Positions 1 through 7,885 of a stretch of 15,917 bases of DNA are shown here, piece by piece; position 1 is the stretch's first letter, and each line of letters starts with the position of its first letter. The stretch comes from an uncultured Clostridia bacterium (GTDB lineage Bacteria; Bacillota; Clostridia; Christensenellales; Borkfalkiaceae), in NCBI GenBank assembly GCA_944369635.1, contig CALVXL010000131.1:1-15917 (forward strand). The letters are read 5' to 3'. Position numbers and translations under genes: made by a program. Below the pieces are notes generated by a model. That model made no database searches and was not told the DNA's origin. It saw nothing but the letters and a program-made list of their open reading frames with translations.

Positions 1-1
1 A

Positions 2-1591
2 TTTTCGCGTAAAATAGTCGATCATCCTGTCACGGGCGCCATTTATGTTTTCTTGAATGTCGGCGGTATTTTCCCAATATATCTTTTCCGAATAATTTAT
101 ATCTAAATCCGTCTTTTCACGATCGACGTTATCTAAATCGCTTACAGCAATTGAGTCAGAACTTTTTATCCCATCGGTTAAGTTATCACTTTCGGCGCCG
201 AACCCTGCCGAGGAGTTGACTTGTTCGCCGCGCACTGATGACAACTTTTCCGAAGCGCAAGTTGCGTTATCAAGTAAAATTAAAAATCGCGCTCTCGCGT
301 TCTGAGACAGAATCGCAAAAATTTCGAGCGGTAATTTTTTTTGCCGTTCCGTGATTTTTCGCTCGATTTTAACATCGGTTGTGATACGAACTTCATCGCC
401 CTTTAAAAATTCCGCCGAAGTTTTACCGATCTTTGAACTCTGCAAAATAAAACCGTTTGATTTGGCCTCTTTGAAAATCCCCGAACCGATTTCCGCACCG
501 TTTCTTAAAATTTTATACGCATCGCCAACCTCACCCACCTCGCCGGAAACCAAAAACAATCCGTTTGCGATTTTTCGTTCGATTACGCCGACTTTTTCTC
601 CGATATGCCCTTGCACACGCGTCGATAAAAAATCATCTTTCTGTCCGAAAGCAAGGCCCTTCGTATAATTGTTCCTGTTAAAAGCGCGTTTTAATGCAGA
701 TTCCGCATCTGAAATGATATCTTTTGCATTTTTTTCGTGAAACATTCCGTGAAACATCTCGTTTTTTTGAAATTTCATGGCACAAAGCGAATTTTCACCG
801 TTATTTTGGCCGACAATTTCGTCAATTAACAGTCGATAATATTTTGTAGCTGCGCCGACGTATTCTTTTCTGCGCATTCTGCCTTCGATTTTAAACGAAT
901 GAACGCCGGCCTCTATCAGCTTATCGATATTGTTTCCCACGCACAAGTCAGAAAGCGACAGCGCATAACACTCGCGTTGCTCTTTTCCGTTTATGATGTA
1001 GCTGTATTTTTTACGGCAAGGCTGTTTACATAGCCCCCTGTTGCCGCTGTTGCCGCCGATAAACGAACTCATATAGCAGTGCCCCGAAAAAGAAGAACAA
1101 AGCGCCCCCTGCACGAATACTTCCGTTTCCATGAACGCCGCAATTTCGCGAATATCCTCCATTTTTGTTTCACGCGCTAAAATCACGCGGGAAAATCCGT
1201 ATTCTTTTGCGATTTTCGCGCCGAGTATATTACAAACGCCGGCTTGCGTACTCAAGTGCAAAACAATGTCCGGAAAAATTTCTTTTAATGTTTTTCCGAG
1301 AAACATGTCCTGTAAAATAACGGCGTCTACGCCTGCCGAAAGCGCTTGTCCGATAAATTCAAAAAACGCTTGCAATTCATCGTTTTTTACAAGCGTATTG
1401 ACCGCAGCATAGACTTTTACACCGAATAACTTTGCATAATTTACGCAATATTTCAAGTCCTCTTCATTAAAATTATCTGCATTACCTCTGGCAGAAAATT
1501 TTTTCAGACCGAGATAAACGGCGTTTGCCCCGTTGTTTATTGCCGCAAGAAACGCATCTTTATTGCCCGCAGGCGATAACAATTCAATCAT
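2..1591 (-). CDS. U32 family protein (peptidase U32 / RNA hydroxylase type), C-terminus cut by window edge
   Basis: Translated by hand from the minus strand: the frame is open for 530 codons from ATG at 1591 to the window edge. The N-terminus MIELLSPAGNKDAF is typical of the U32 family. Residues 157-174 match the U32 signature (E-x-F-x2-G-A-L-C-x6-C-Y-M-S). Cysteines 165, 172, 188 and 192 form the C-x6-C-x15-C-x3-C set that ligates an iron-sulphur cluster in U32 proteins acting in tRNA or 23S rRNA hydroxylation (TrhP, RlhA families). A role in RNA modification is therefore more likely than proteolysis, but the two cannot be separated here. About residues 420-530 should correspond to the DUF3656-type extension of long members; this part contains a Ser/Asp-rich stretch (about 455-500) that looks like an insertion. 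No Shine-Dalgarno precedes the ATG, and a predicted promoter places the transcript start at the ATG. The gene is divergent from the methyltransferase. Confidence 0.9.
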   Translation of the reverse strand, partial: MIELLSPAGNKDAFLAAINNGANAVYLGLKKFSARGNADNFNEEDLKYCVNYAKLFGVKVYAAVNTLVKNDELQAFFEFIGQALSAGVDAVILQDMFLGKTLKEIFPDIVLHLSTQAGVCNILGAKIAKEYGFSRVILARETKMEDIREIAAFMETEVFVQGALCSSFSGHCYMSSFIGGNSGNRGLCKQPCRKKYSYIINGKEQRECYALSLSDLCVGNNIDKLIEAGVHSFKIEGRMRRKEYVGAATKYYRLLIDEIVGQNNGENSLCAMKFQKNEMFHGMFHEKNAKDIISDAESALKRAFNRNNYTKGLAFGQKDDFLSTRVQGHIGEKVGVIERKIANGLFLVSGEVGEVGDAYKILRNGAEIGSGIFKEAKSNGFILQSSKIGKTSAEFLKGDEVRITTDVKIERKITERQKKLPLEIFAILSQNARARFLILLDNATCASEKLSSVRGEQVNSSAGFGAESDNLTDGIKSSDSIAVSDLDNVDREKTDLDINYSEKIYWENTADIQENINGARDRMIDYFTRK

Positions 1592-1597
1592 AATTTT

Positions 1598-1626
1598 ATT
1601 GTACTATAAATTTTTTTGTTTGAAAA
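1598..1626 (-). promoter_or_regulatory. Predicted sigma-A promoter of the U32 gene
   Basis: On the minus strand the -35 is TTTTCA (1621-1626, 4 of 6), the spacer is 17 bp and the -10 is TACAAT (1598-1603, 5 of 6). Six bases separate the -10 from the ATG at 1591, so the transcript would begin at about the start codon. The region is AT-rich, so chance matches are possible. Confidence 0.4.
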
Positions 1627-1646
1627 GCAGTTTGCAATGATATTGC

Positions 1647-1675
1647 TTGCATACAAATGCATTTTTTGTTAAAAT
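1647..1675 (+). promoter_or_regulatory. Predicted extended -10 promoter of the methyltransferase gene
   Basis: The -35 is TTGCAT (1647-1652), the spacer is 17 bp and the -10 is TAAAAT (1670-1675), preceded by the TGn extension (TGT, 1667-1669). The predicted transcript start is about 1682-1683, which is the ATG itself. The element lies back to back with the predicted U32 promoter. Confidence 0.45.
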
Positions 1676-1682
1676 TTCATTG

Positions 1683-2294
1683 ATGAATAAATTTTGCAGC
1701 GTAAAAGATCATTATGATCTTTTAATAACAGAAAACAATGATCCCGTATATGATCCGCCGCAATTAAAATCATACATGAATCAATATGACGGAGATAAAT
1801 TTATCGATCTTCTGCGCATTTCAAAATCCGACGACGTTCTTGAAGTAGGCGTCGGTACGGGGCGACTGGCTTTACGCGTTGCCGACAGATGCAAAACGTT
1901 TACCGGAATCGATATTTCTCCCAAAACAATCGAGAGGGCTTATTTTAATTTAAAATCTTTTTCCAACGTAAATTTGATTTGCGCCGACTTTTTACAATAT
2001 GATTTTCACGAAAAATATAACCTGATTTACTCTTCGCTTACGTTCATGCATTTTTCCGATAAATATTCCGCAATACGAAAAATATATAATCTTTTGACAT
2101 CTTCAGGAAGATTCGTTTTATCTACAGACAAAAATCCCCGCGAAATTCTTGATTTCGGAAACCGCATGCTCCGCGTTTTTCCCGATGACAGAACCGAAAC
2201 GGAAAATACTTTGCAACAATGCGGTTTTACTTTGTCAACCGTTCATGAAACAAAAAACGCGTTTTTATTTTCCGCAACAAAAACGCATGAATAA
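1683..2294 (+). CDS. Class I SAM-dependent methyltransferase, small, substrate unknown
   Basis: A 203-residue protein with a Rossmann-type SAM-binding core. Motif I is DVLEVGVGTGRLA (51-63), the acidic residue at the end of strand 2 is in TGIDIS (D77), and ICADFLQYDF (99-108) is the motif that contacts the adenine. The N-terminal segment VKDHYDLLITENNDPVYDPP (7-26) resembles a group of uncharacterised clostridial methyltransferases, from memory of the family only. There is no membrane segment and no extra domain, so the substrate cannot be named. ATG 1683 was chosen because the frame upstream to a TTG at 1647 overlaps the predicted promoter and encodes a sequence unlike the family. No Shine-Dalgarno is visible before 1683, which fits a leaderless transcript. 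The gene is monocistronic, with a GC-rich hairpin just after its TAA stop. Confidence 0.85.
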   Translation: MNKFCSVKDHYDLLITENNDPVYDPPQLKSYMNQYDGDKFIDLLRISKSDDVLEVGVGTGRLALRVADRCKTFTGIDISPKTIERAYFNLKSFSNVNLICADFLQYDFHEKYNLIYSSLTFMHFSDKYSAIRKIYNLLTSSGRFVLSTDKNPREILDFGNRMLRVFPDDRTETENTLQQCGFTLSTVHETKNAFLFSATKTHE

Positions 2295-2299
2295 GATTA

Positions 2300-2328
2300 C
2301 GGCGCGCCCCGAATTTCGGGGCGCGCCG
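2300..2328. terminator. GC-rich hairpin between convergent genes, likely bidirectional terminator
   Basis: Arms at 2300-2313 and 2315-2328 are perfectly complementary (14 bp), and each contains GGCGCGCC. The hairpin starts 6 bases after the methyltransferase stop and lies about 70 bases beyond the pheT stop. There is no long T run on either side, so termination efficiency is uncertain. The rest of 2329-2397 shows nothing recognisable. Confidence 0.6.
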
Positions 2329-2397
2329 CATTCATCGATTTAAAATGTTTACCGCTATACCGCTTAAATTGCAATAATCATTTGACGAAATTAATCA

Positions 2398-4782
2398 TTA
2401 TCTTAATTCAGCGCCGTAGGCGTCTTTCAACGCCTTCAGAACGTTTTGTATCGATTTATCGACTTCTTCAACGGTAAGCGTCCTTTCGAGTGAAGAATAC
2501 ACCAAATTGAACGCCATACTTTTCTTGCCCTTTGCAATCTGATCGCCTCTGTATATATCGAAAAGTTCGGCTTTTTTCAATTCCTTTCCCGCCGCTTGTC
2601 TGATAGAAGAAATCAGATCTCCGCACAGAATATTTTCGTCCACCGTTACCGCCAGATCCCGTTCGACAGACGGATATTTCGAAACCGCTTCATAATAAAC
2701 TTTCTTGTTGAACGTGTCCGTAAGAGCTTCATAATCGAATTCTCCTACGAAAACTTTTTTATCGAGATCGCTTGCTTGCGCAATTTCCGGATGCAAAGCG
2801 CCGAATGAACCTATATATTTTCCTTCCACATAGACGTCTGCCGAAACCGTAGGATGCAGGTACGGCATGACGCTGCGCTTATAAACGACTTCTCTTCCGT
2901 AAGAAAACTCATTCAAAAGTTCCTGCACCACACCTTTTAAGGTAAAGAAATCCTCCTCGCCATACGCGCCGAAACAAAGTCTGCGCGTCTGTTTCGGCAA
3001 ATCATTCGGATCCTTAACACCTTCAAAAACATATGCCAGTTCGAAGAATCTTGCAGCATTGTTTTTTCTGTTTAGATTTTTCGCCATGGTATTCACCATG
3101 GACGGAACCAGAGATTTGCGCATAACGCTGACTTCTTCGCCGAGCGGATTGACGATCTTTACGATATTTTCCTTGGAAATCGAATATAAATCGAATTCTT
3201 TTTCGGAAACAAACGAATATGTTATGATTTCGTTATATCCGCATTTACAGAAAAATTCTTTGATATTTTCGGCATCTTTCTGCGCATCGGACAGACCGCC
3301 GTTTGTGATCGCCGCAGTTTTCAAAAGCGTAGGCGTAATATGTGCGTAGCCGTATTCGCGGATCACTTCCTCCGCAATATCCTGATAACTTTCCACATCT
3401 TCCCGATAAAGCGGCACGATAACTTTTAACGCATCGCCCTTTATTTCGCATCCGAAATGCAATCGTTTTAAAATATCGCATATTGTATCCGCAGGCACTT
3501 CGATACCGAGTACTCGGTTCACCTTGGATATAGCGGTTTCAATCACTTTTTCTTTCAGGTTCTGCTCAGGCAGGTCATAACGGTCTGCGGCGATTCGCCC
3601 GCATTTGAGTTCATCGATAAGATGAAGCGCCCGATCCATTGCAATCTGCGCAGTATATGCATCGATACCCTTTTCGTACCTTGCCGAAGAATCGGAACGC
3701 TGCCCCAACGCACGACTGGTCTTGCGGATATTATCGCGCATGAATTTAGCGGCTTCAAATACGATTTCCTTCGTATCGGACTCGATTTCACTGTTCAATC
3801 CGCCCATCACCCCGGCAAGCGCGATCGGCTTGTTTTCATCGCATATAACGAGATTTTTATCGCATAACGTAAATTCTTTTTTGTCGAGCGTTACGATTTT
3901 TTCACCGTTTTCGGCGCGGCGGATAATTATATGCTTTCCGCCGATATTGTGATAATCAAAAGCATGCATCGGCTGCCCGATTTCCGTTAAAACAAAGTTC
4001 GTTATATCCACGATATTATTGATGCCGCGGATTCCCACGCTTGCAAGTCTGCGCGTAATCCATTTCGGGGATTTTTCCACCTTGATATCCGAAACATAAT
4101 GTCCGATGTATCGCGGACAAAGATCGATCGCTTTATTTTCAACCAGAATTTTATCGGTGGTCTTGAGATTTTTATCGACAATATAGTCTAAAGAAGGCAT
4201 TTTAAGCGGCTTATTCAGCACCGCGGCGACTTCACGCGCCATCCCCAAAATACTCTGGCAGTCGGGACGATTTGCCGTTACGCTTATGTCAAAGATAACA
4301 TCCTCTATGCCGAGTACTTTTTTGACTTCTGCGCCGAGCGGATAATCTTCATGCAAAATAAGGATTCCGTTAACGCTTGCGCCGTCATAAAAATCATCCG
4401 TGATTCCGAGCTCTTCGCCGCTGCAGAACATTCCGTTCGATTTTACGCCGCGAAGTTCTCCGTTGAAAATTCTCTCGCCGTTAGCCAGCGTCGCACCGTC
4501 CAGCGCCACGGGAACGAGATCGCCTTCCGATATATTTTTTGCACTGGTGACGATTTGTAATTTACCCCATTTGCCTGCGTCGATCTGACAAACGTTTAAC
4601 TTATCGGCGTTCGGATGTTTTTCTATTTTTTCGATGCGGCAAACGACGATTTTATCGATATTTTTACCTACATAAATTGTTTCTTCCACTTCGAATCCGC
4701 AAGAAAAAAGCTTTTCTTCCAGCACTTCAGGCGTAACGTCAACGTCGACGTAATCTTTAAGCCAGGAAAGCGGTAATTTCAT
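2398..4782 (-). CDS. pheT: Phenylalanyl-tRNA synthetase beta subunit
   Basis: A 794-residue protein, full length for bacterial PheT. It pairs with PheS as an (alpha-beta)2 cytoplasmic enzyme that charges tRNA-Phe. Domains in order: the N-terminal MKLPLSWLKDYVDVDV segment; an EMAP/OB-type tRNA-binding domain (about 38-150, including KHPNADKLNVCQI); the B3/B4 editing domain (about 200-385), which hydrolyses mischarged Tyr-tRNA-Phe; the B5 domain (about 400-475); the catalytic-like core (about 490-690); and the C-terminal anticodon-binding FDX-ACB fold (about 700-793, beginning YYEAVSKYPSVERDLAV). Only 2 bases separate it from the pheS stop, and its ribosome binding site (GAGGAA) overlaps the pheS end, so translation is probably coupled. 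It is controlled with pheS by the upstream T-box. Nothing is missing. Confidence 0.98.
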   Translation of the reverse strand: MKLPLSWLKDYVDVDVTPEVLEEKLFSCGFEVEETIYVGKNIDKIVVCRIEKIEKHPNADKLNVCQIDAGKWGKLQIVTSAKNISEGDLVPVALDGATLANGERIFNGELRGVKSNGMFCSGEELGITDDFYDGASVNGILILHEDYPLGAEVKKVLGIEDVIFDISVTANRPDCQSILGMAREVAAVLNKPLKMPSLDYIVDKNLKTTDKILVENKAIDLCPRYIGHYVSDIKVEKSPKWITRRLASVGIRGINNIVDITNFVLTEIGQPMHAFDYHNIGGKHIIIRRAENGEKIVTLDKKEFTLCDKNLVICDENKPIALAGVMGGLNSEIESDTKEIVFEAAKFMRDNIRKTSRALGQRSDSSARYEKGIDAYTAQIAMDRALHLIDELKCGRIAADRYDLPEQNLKEKVIETAISKVNRVLGIEVPADTICDILKRLHFGCEIKGDALKVIVPLYREDVESYQDIAEEVIREYGYAHITPTLLKTAAITNGGLSDAQKDAENIKEFFCKCGYNEIITYSFVSEKEFDLYSISKENIVKIVNPLGEEVSVMRKSLVPSMVNTMAKNLNRKNNAARFFELAYVFEGVKDPNDLPKQTRRLCFGAYGEEDFFTLKGVVQELLNEFSYGREVVYKRSVMPYLHPTVSADVYVEGKYIGSFGALHPEIAQASDLDKKVFVGEFDYEALTDTFNKKVYYEAVSKYPSVERDLAVTVDENILCGDLISSIRQAAGKELKKAELFDIYRGDQIAKGKKSMAFNLVYSSLERTLTVEEVDKSIQNVLKALKDAYGAELR

Positions 4783-4784
4783 AG

Positions 4785-5810
4785 TTATTTCCTCCCGAAT
4801 TGTTTTAAAAATCGCACGTCGTTTTCAAACAGCGTACGGATATCAGGAACGCCATACTTGATCATAGTCGTGCGCTCGATGCCCAGTCCGAACGCCAGCC
4901 CGGAATATTCGTCGGAATCGATACCGCAATTTTCCAGTACTTTTTTATTGACGATTCCGGCGCCGAGAATTTCAATCCAACCCGTTCCCTTGCAGAGTTT
5001 GCAGCCTTTGCCGTGACATTCGCTGCACGTAACGTCCACTTCCACGCTCGGTTCCGTAAACGGAAAATAGGACGGTCTTAAGCGGGTTTTTGTGTCCTTA
5101 TCAAACATAATCTGCACGAATTCATCCAAAATTCCCTTCAGATCGCAAAGCGTGATACCTTTGTCAACCACGAGTCCCTCGATCTGATGAAACATCGGCG
5201 AATGAGAAGCGTCGTCGTCGGCGCGATAAACTCTGCCCGGACTTAAGATCTTGATAGGCGGTTTTTTCTTTTCCATAACCCTCACCTGACCGGGTGAAGT
5301 GTGGGTACGCAATACGACGTTATCGGATATATAAAACGTGTCCTGCATATCGCGCGCGGGGTGATCTTTGGGAATATTCAACGCCTGAAAACAATAATAA
5401 TCAAGTTCGAGTTCCGGTCCCTCAAATACTTCAAATCCCATGCCGATAAACGCGTCGATTACCTTATTGCGTACGATATTCAAAGGATGCAGGTTGCCGA
5501 AAGAAACCTTTTTTCCGTCAAGCGTGATGTCTACGGCGTCTTTTTCAAAACTTTTGAGCATCTCTTCTTTTTTCAACGCGGTCGCTTTTTCCTCAAAAAG
5601 AGCGGCGACTTGTTCTTTCAGAACATTGACGGTTTTTCCGAATTCCGCTCTTTTTTCCGAGGGAATATCCTTCATTCCCTTTAAAAGCGCGGTCACTTCG
5701 CCCGTTTTGCCGAGATATTTAACTTTCAGATCGGCAAGTTCTCTGCTTGACTGCAAAGCGGCAACTTCTTTTTTTGCGTTTTCCAAAAGCAAATTGACTT
5801 TGTCTTGCAT
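4785..5810 (-). CDS. pheS: Phenylalanyl-tRNA synthetase alpha subunit
   Basis: A 341-residue class II synthetase subunit that forms Phe-AMP and transfers Phe to tRNA-Phe. The N-terminal coiled-coil arm (about 1-90) binds tRNA. The catalytic core begins with motif 1 around NKVIDAFIGMGFEVFEGPE (115-133), continues with motif 2 around SPGRVYRADDDASHSPMFHQ (190-209) and ends with motif 3, FGLGIERTTMIKYG (307-320). HPARDMQDTFY (150-160) is characteristic of PheS. Cysteines 262, 265, 270 and 273 form a CxxCx4CxxC cluster seen in many bacterial PheS proteins and probably bind metal. The start ATG has a strong AAAGGAG site 5-9 bases upstream. A T-box leader of about 260 bases precedes it, and pheT follows after 2 bases. 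Confidence 0.98.
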   Translation of the reverse strand: MQDKVNLLLENAKKEVAALQSSRELADLKVKYLGKTGEVTALLKGMKDIPSEKRAEFGKTVNVLKEQVAALFEEKATALKKEEMLKSFEKDAVDITLDGKKVSFGNLHPLNIVRNKVIDAFIGMGFEVFEGPELELDYYCFQALNIPKDHPARDMQDTFYISDNVVLRTHTSPGQVRVMEKKKPPIKILSPGRVYRADDDASHSPMFHQIEGLVVDKGITLCDLKGILDEFVQIMFDKDTKTRLRPSYFPFTEPSVEVDVTCSECHGKGCKLCKGTGWIEILGAGIVNKKVLENCGIDSDEYSGLAFGLGIERTTMIKYGVPDIRTLFENDVRFLKQFGRK

Positions 5811-5828
5811 TTTTCTCTCCTTTTTCTT

Positions 5829-5861
5829 AAATAAAAAGCCCCATGCTCAAAAGCATAGGGC
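5829..5861 (-). terminator. Regulated terminator of the pheST T-box
   Basis: A 10-bp stem (5852-5861 with 5838-5847, one G-U pair) and a 4-base loop, followed on the minus strand by CTTTTTATTT. It overlaps the 3' half of the antiterminator. Confidence 0.93.
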
Positions 5862-6071
5862 AAAATACTGCGGTACCACCTAAATTCGCCCGCAATCGGA
5901 ATTACGGACCTCATTGAAGTTATAACGGAACAACCGTCGCAGCCTACTTGATTCGGTGCGCCGCTCAAAAGTGAATAACTTCGGTTCCGGTTAAAAGCCT
6001 TCCAGCAAAACGGCTTTCTCTCTGAAACTTTTGCCGAAGTCTGTCTTCGTCAAAGCGTTTTTTATTCGGTT
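5829..6071 (-). promoter_or_regulatory. T-box riboswitch (tRNA-Phe sensing) of pheST
   Basis: The minus strand carries the conserved T-box sequence AGGTGGTACCGCAG (5868-5881), followed directly by a rho-independent terminator. GGGC at 5888-5891 can pair with GCCC at 5858-5861 in the antiterminator; that GCCC is also the first strand of the terminator stem, so the two structures exclude each other. Upstream lie stem I elements, with a probable specifier codon TTC (5973-5975, followed by A) that would read tRNA-Phe. The expected logic is that uncharged tRNA-Phe stabilises the antiterminator and lets transcription reach pheS. The T-box core and terminator are certain; the specifier assignment rests on position, codon identity and the downstream gene. 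Confidence 0.93.
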
Positions 6072-6077
6072 AAATAC

Positions 6078-6106
6078 AGTATATAATATTTTGATTTTTA
6101 AGTCAA
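6078..6106 (-). promoter_or_regulatory. Sigma-A promoter of pheST
   Basis: On the minus strand TTGACT (6101-6106), a 17-bp spacer and TATACT (6078-6083) give a strong match; the transcript should start near 6071. The -35 begins 4 bases past the stop codon of the ACT-domain gene. Confidence 0.85.
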
Positions 6107-6110
6107 TCGT

Positions 6111-6533
6111 TTACAAAATTTTTTCCGACAGAAGTTTAATGCCTTTTTCCTGCAAAATTTTCAAAGCGGCGTCGGTATTTTCCACGCGCATAAGGATTTT
6201 AGCCGTATTGTGATTGGTAAGAACGAAAGAATAAAGATATTCGATGTTGATATTTTTTTCGTCGAGAATTTCGATTACGGTTGCCAGAGCATTGGGCTGA
6301 TCGTCCACTTCCACGCCGATAAGTTCCGTCTGCCCGACGGTAAACCCTTCTCTTTTCAGAATTTCATACGCGCGGTCGTTATCCCGTGCGATAAATCGCA
6401 CAATGCCGAAATCTTTCGTATCCGCTATGGAAAGCGTAACGAAATTGATTCCTTCCTTGCCGAGCGCATTCGTCAGCTTATAAAGCCGACCGGGTCTGTT
6501 TTCCATAAAAACGGAAAGCTGTTTTACCAACAT
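6111..6533 (-). CDS. Tandem ACT-domain protein, probable amino acid sensor
   Basis: A 140-residue protein made of two ACT domains and nothing else. The first spans about 1-67 (KQLSVFMENRPGRLYKLTNAL, then GINFVTLSIADT). The second spans about 70-140 (IGVEVDDQPNALATVIEIL, then NINIEYLYSFV). ACT domains bind amino acids at dimer interfaces and usually control an attached or partner enzyme; stand-alone tandem-ACT proteins of this size are commonly encoded next to paaK and ior genes in anaerobes. An aromatic amino acid ligand is inferred from the operon, not seen in the sequence. The gene is last in the paaK-iorA-iorB-paaK operon, 18 bases after paaK, with a strong GAGGAGG site upstream of its ATG. 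No terminator follows: the pheST promoter begins just past its stop. Confidence 0.88.
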   Translation of the reverse strand: MLVKQLSVFMENRPGRLYKLTNALGKEGINFVTLSIADTKDFGIVRFIARDNDRAYEILKREGFTVGQTELIGVEVDDQPNALATVIEILDEKNINIEYLYSFVLTNHNTAKILMRVENTDAALKILQEKGIKLLSEKIL

Positions 6534-6551
6534 ATCATTTTCCTCCTCAAA

Positions 6552-7874
6552 TTATTGTTTTCTCTTATCGATGACGCGCACCGCCTTACCTTCGCTGCGG
6601 GCAATCGATCCGCGTTCGCAAAGCTTGATTTTTGCGCTGAGACCGATGTAAGAATTGACTTCCGTTTCGACTTTTTTCTTGATCAGTTCGACATCGCCCA
6701 CTTTGTCGAGCGTAACGTCTCCGTCGAGTTCGATCTGGATTTCCATTACGTCGAGATTGTTGATCCTGTCGACGATAATCATATAATGAGGCGATACGCC
6801 CTTTACGTTCATGATAGCGGACTCTATCTGCGACGGGAACACATTGACGCCGCGGATAATCAGCATATCGTCCGAACGGCCTTTCACTCTGCCCATGCGC
6901 ACCGTCGTTCTGCCGCAAGCGCATTTTTCTGCGTTCAAAGTGCAAAGGTCGCGCGTTCTGTAACGAATCAGCGGTTGCCCCGTCTTTGTTATCGTCGTGA
7001 ATACGAGCTCTCCTTCGCTGCCGAACGGCAGAGGCTCCAAGGTTTTCGGATCGATGATTTCGGGAATAAAATGATCTTCCTGAACGTGTGCGCCGTTTTG
7101 ATATTTACATTCCATCGATACGCCCGGCCCGCAGATTTCCGACAATCCGTAAATATCAAACGCTTTGATATGCAGTAATTTTTCGATTTCTTTGCGCATA
7201 TTGTCCGTCCAGGGTTCCGCGCCGAAAATTCCTGCCTGCAAAGAAAAATCTTCAATATTTAAACCTGCATTTTTTAATTCCGTTCCGAGATAAATGGCAT
7301 AAGACGGCGTACAGCAAAGGTGCGTCGCGCCGAAATCGCGTAAAAGCGTGAGCTGGCGGATCGTGTTGCCCGACGAAGCAGGTACGGTTGACGCGCCAAT
7401 CGTCTGCGCCCCGTAATGCGCGCCGAGTCCGCCCGTAAACAGCCCGTAGCCGTAAGAAACGTGCACCGTCGATTCCTTCGTCACGCCGGCCATCGCCATG
7501 CCTCTCGCGACGATTTCGCCCCATACTTCGAGATCGTTTTTTGTATATCCGACAACAGTCAGTTTGCCCGTCGTACCGCTTGAAGCGTGTACTTCGACGA
7601 TGTCGCTTTTCGGCGCAGAATAAAAACCGAAAGGATAATTGCTTCTCAGGTCGTGTTTCACCGTAAAGGGCAATTTACTCAGGTCCTTTACCGATTTAAT
7701 ATCGGACGGTTTTAATTTGAATTCATCCATTTTCGCGCGGTAAGGCGCGCAATTGTTATATACCAGCTCCACGGTCTTTTTCAGCCGTTCGCTTTGCAGA
7801 TTTTCCATTTCGCTGCGGCTGAGCGTTTCATATTGCGGATTGTAAATATAATCGTTTAAAATTCTGGAAGACAT
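6552..7874 (-). CDS. paaK: Phenylacetate-CoA ligase family protein (second paralogue)
   Basis: A 440-residue AMP-forming adenylate-forming enzyme of the PaaK family, normal length. The phosphate-binding loop is HASSGTTGKLTVVGYT (96-111), the aromatic-adenine motif is YGLSEICGPG (242-251), and RYRTRDL (304-310) is the hinge region preceding the C-terminal domain. C256, C318 and C320 sit where other PaaK proteins have cysteines. The family joins arylacetates such as phenylacetate or indoleacetate to CoA with ATP; beside iorAB it could run in either direction between aryl-acetyl-CoA and free acid, though net ATP gain by an AMP-forming enzyme is uncertain. It lies 11 bases after iorB, whose TAG stop overlaps its AGGAG ribosome binding site. 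It is clearly paralogous to the gene at 10185-11474, sharing order and motifs while differing through much of the body. Confidence 0.93.
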   Translation of the reverse strand: MSSRILNDYIYNPQYETLSRSEMENLQSERLKKTVELVYNNCAPYRAKMDEFKLKPSDIKSVKDLSKLPFTVKHDLRSNYPFGFYSAPKSDIVEVHASSGTTGKLTVVGYTKNDLEVWGEIVARGMAMAGVTKESTVHVSYGYGLFTGGLGAHYGAQTIGASTVPASSGNTIRQLTLLRDFGATHLCCTPSYAIYLGTELKNAGLNIEDFSLQAGIFGAEPWTDNMRKEIEKLLHIKAFDIYGLSEICGPGVSMECKYQNGAHVQEDHFIPEIIDPKTLEPLPFGSEGELVFTTITKTGQPLIRYRTRDLCTLNAEKCACGRTTVRMGRVKGRSDDMLIIRGVNVFPSQIESAIMNVKGVSPHYMIIVDRINNLDVMEIQIELDGDVTLDKVGDVELIKKKVETEVNSYIGLSAKIKLCERGSIARSEGKAVRVIDKRKQ

Positions 7875-7885
7875 CGGGTATTCTC

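Noticed and set aside
2300..2328. The GGCGCGCC palindrome as a recombination or attachment site
   Set aside because: No integrase, element boundary or second copy is visible in the window, and its position between convergent genes fits a terminator.
6210..7178. A 322-codon open frame on the plus strand opposite the ACT gene and the second paaK
   Set aside because: It is antisense to two strongly conserved genes, is rich in Arg, His and Phe as expected from the complement of their codons, and has no ribosome binding site or recognisable domain.
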